DNA of 64,000 nt, from the NCBI RefSeq assembly GCF_001625305.1, contig NW_017804587.1, forward strand, positions 449,045-513,044. The letters are read 5' to 3'. The stretch comes from Branchiostoma belcheri (Eukaryota; Chordata; Leptocardii; Amphioxiformes; Branchiostomatidae). A program made the translations under genes and the position numbers. The notes under the pieces are model-generated. The model ran no database searches. It was not told the DNA's origin and worked only from the letters and a program-made list of their open reading frames with translations. Positions 62,801 through 64,000 of this stretch are shown piece by piece. Numbering within the stretch: position 1 is the first letter of the stretch; each line of letters starts with the position of its first letter.

Positions 62801-64000
62801 TTAGGACTTTGCCTCCTTTGTCAACTTCAGTTCCAGCTGTTTGTTTTCATCCTTCAGTTTAGCATTTTCTGCCTCCAGTTTCTGTACATGCTCCCGTACC
62901 TCCCCCAGGATACCCTGCACCTTTGTGGAAAAATCCATGTGCGACTCCAGGACGCTGACTTCCAGGGATGTTGTCGACCGTCTTCGTTTTTCTGCTTTCG
63001 ATTTCGGCTTCTTGGCAGCTTTTCTGTCCACTTTTAATCTGTCCAGCTCTTCAGTCAGCTGTGCTACAGTTTCTTCTGCCTCTCGTAACCTTCTGTCCTT
63101 TTCCTTCAGCTGTTGTTGCACGCTGGCTAACTCTTCTCTAAGACTCAGTAGAACACTGTCATCTTCAAGGTCCGTGTCCGCTTCTGATTCGATGTCCTCT
63201 TCATCAGCGTACCATCCGTTCTCCTCAAACAGAAGGCTTTTGTTCTCCAGGATGAGGAAGTCCACTTTCTCTTGGCACTGCCTCAAGTTGTCCACTTCCT
63301 CGTTCAGTTCTGCCTGCTCCTGTAGCAACTCACTGACATCTCTCGTCATTTCCTTCAGTTTCACTCGTACCGCAACGCTGTCGTGTTCTGGTGTTGAAAT
63401 GTACGGCTCCTTTGTTTCAACACTGCTTTCTCCTGCTAAGTTCTCAACCCTTTCATCTATAACACTGCCATTTACTTTCAAATTGCTTGGTGCTTGTTGA
63501 ATAGCTTTTAGGGTGACATTTTCTTGGGTGAGCTCTGCAATTTTGGCAATTAACTCCTCTTTGCTGAGTGTATTCAGGAATTCGGCGTGGGGTAAGATGA
63601 GATGGTTGTTTGTCAGGATTTTTCCCGAGGCACTTTTTACAGTCATAGCCTTTCCTTCTGCAAATGTTACATAATCTTGTATTTCATCTGGATCACTCAA
63701 TTTTTCTTCCAACAGTTCATTTTTGCCTTCTACGGTTGTATCCACATGATCAGGGTCACCTGTGGACAAGTCAGATTTGACGTCTAGTTTTGCCTCAGAC
63801 GTATTAGAACTGTGCCCTGGGCTTCCTTCTGTACCATTACACAGCAGATCCACCCCAGCAGTTTCCTTCAAAAGCGTGTTACCTGCCTCAGGCTGACACA
63901 TTGTTTTGTGTTGTTGAGTGAAAGTTGTTTGTACGTGCCCAGAATTCACTTTACCTGTGCTCAGTGGAGGGGCTAATCCGAGTGATTCGCCCTCAGACAA
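62801..64000 (-). CDS. coiled-coil protein, 5' end beyond window
   Basis: Not recognised. The frame is open to the window edge (the first visible codon is TTG), so the first 399 visible residues are a C-terminal part. Visible features: a polar, probably disordered region of about 150 residues, the segment LSKEELIAKIAELTQENVTL, heptad-rich coiled coils (about 205-260 and 285-395), an acidic cluster (ADEEDIESEADTDLEDDS), a basic patch (KAAKKPKSKAEKRRRS), and a terminal KLEAENAKLKDENKQLELKL helix. It is convergent with UBXN11, with 1.2 kb between stop codons. The EEL..ELTQEN segment is faintly like optineurin, but such matches are common between coiled coils. Confidence 0.75.
   Translation of the reverse strand: MSEGESLGLAPPLSTGKVNSGHVQTTFTQQHKTMCQPEAGNTLLKETAGVDLLCNGTEGSPGHSSNTSEAKLDVKSDLSTGDPDHVDTTVEGKNELLEEKLSDPDEIQDYVTFAEGKAMTVKSASGKILTNNHLILPHAEFLNTLSKEELIAKIAELTQENVTLKAIQQAPSNLKVNGSVIDERVENLAGESSVETKEPYISTPEHDSVAVRVKLKEMTRDVSELLQEQAELNEEVDNLRQCQEKVDFLILENKSLLFEENGWYADEEDIESEADTDLEDDSVLLSLREELASVQQQLKEKDRRLREAEETVAQLTEELDRLKVDRKAAKKPKSKAEKRRRSTTSLEVSVLESHMDFSTKVQGILGEVREHVQKLEAENAKLKDENKQLELKLTKEAKS

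Overview
The window looks like cephalochordate (amphioxus, Branchiostoma) nuclear DNA. It has many short exons with GT-AG introns, abundant small foldback and inverted-repeat transposons, intronless GPCR and TRIM genes, and chordate-type orthologues at roughly 1:1 length with human proteins. The species call is inference; no marker gene was searched.

Layout, left to right. Positions 1-4.5 kb hold an intronless EDG/lysophospholipid-type GPCR (+). From 4.5 to 11.6 kb run seven exons of RTN4IP1 (-), a mitochondrial NAD(P)H oxidoreductase; its 3' exons are not in the window. About 0.5 kb away, head to head, QRSL1 (+, 12.1-32.05 kb) encodes the GatA subunit of the mitochondrial glutamyl-tRNA amidotransferase. 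It could be reconstructed as 11 exons with every splice phase consistent (533 aa). Its 8.7-kb last intron contains an antisense gene for a secreted collagen-C1q protein. From 32 to 36.9 kb there is repeat-rich sequence with no gene seen. At 36.9-45.9 kb (-) lies a three-exon gene for a 75-residue protein: signal peptide, short Ser/Thr/Pro/Asn-rich stretch with three N-glycosylation sequons, and a GPI-type C-terminus. Head to head with it, UBXN11 (+, 46.6-61.56 kb) was reconstructed as 14 exons (529 aa; coiled coil, SEP, UBX). An antisense intronless TRIM-NHL E3 ligase gene sits in UBXN11 intron 3. The right edge (62.8-64 kb, -) is the 3' part of an unrecognised coiled-coil protein gene, convergent with UBXN11.

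The most interesting point is the combination of neighbours. In human, RTN4IP1-QRSL1 (head to head) lie with CD24 at 6q21, and UBXN11-CD52 (head to head) lie at 1p36.11; the related genes CRYBG1 and CRYBG2 flank these two regions. Here RTN4IP1, QRSL1, one CD24/CD52-like mini-glycoprotein and UBXN11 are all in one 50-kb block. That is what a pre-duplication ancestor of the two vertebrate regions would look like, and it makes the 75-aa gene a candidate pro-orthologue of CD24 and CD52.

The remainder is introns and intergenic DNA filled with repeats: a 1.17-kb transposon with ACTCGGCCC subterminal repeats, an hAT-type MITE with a perfect 8-bp target duplication, three copies of a GGCCACACC-ended MITE, two foldback hairpin families, tRNA-derived SINEs, a small LINE relic, microsatellites and minisatellites, and a 20-N assembly gap at 51238-51257.
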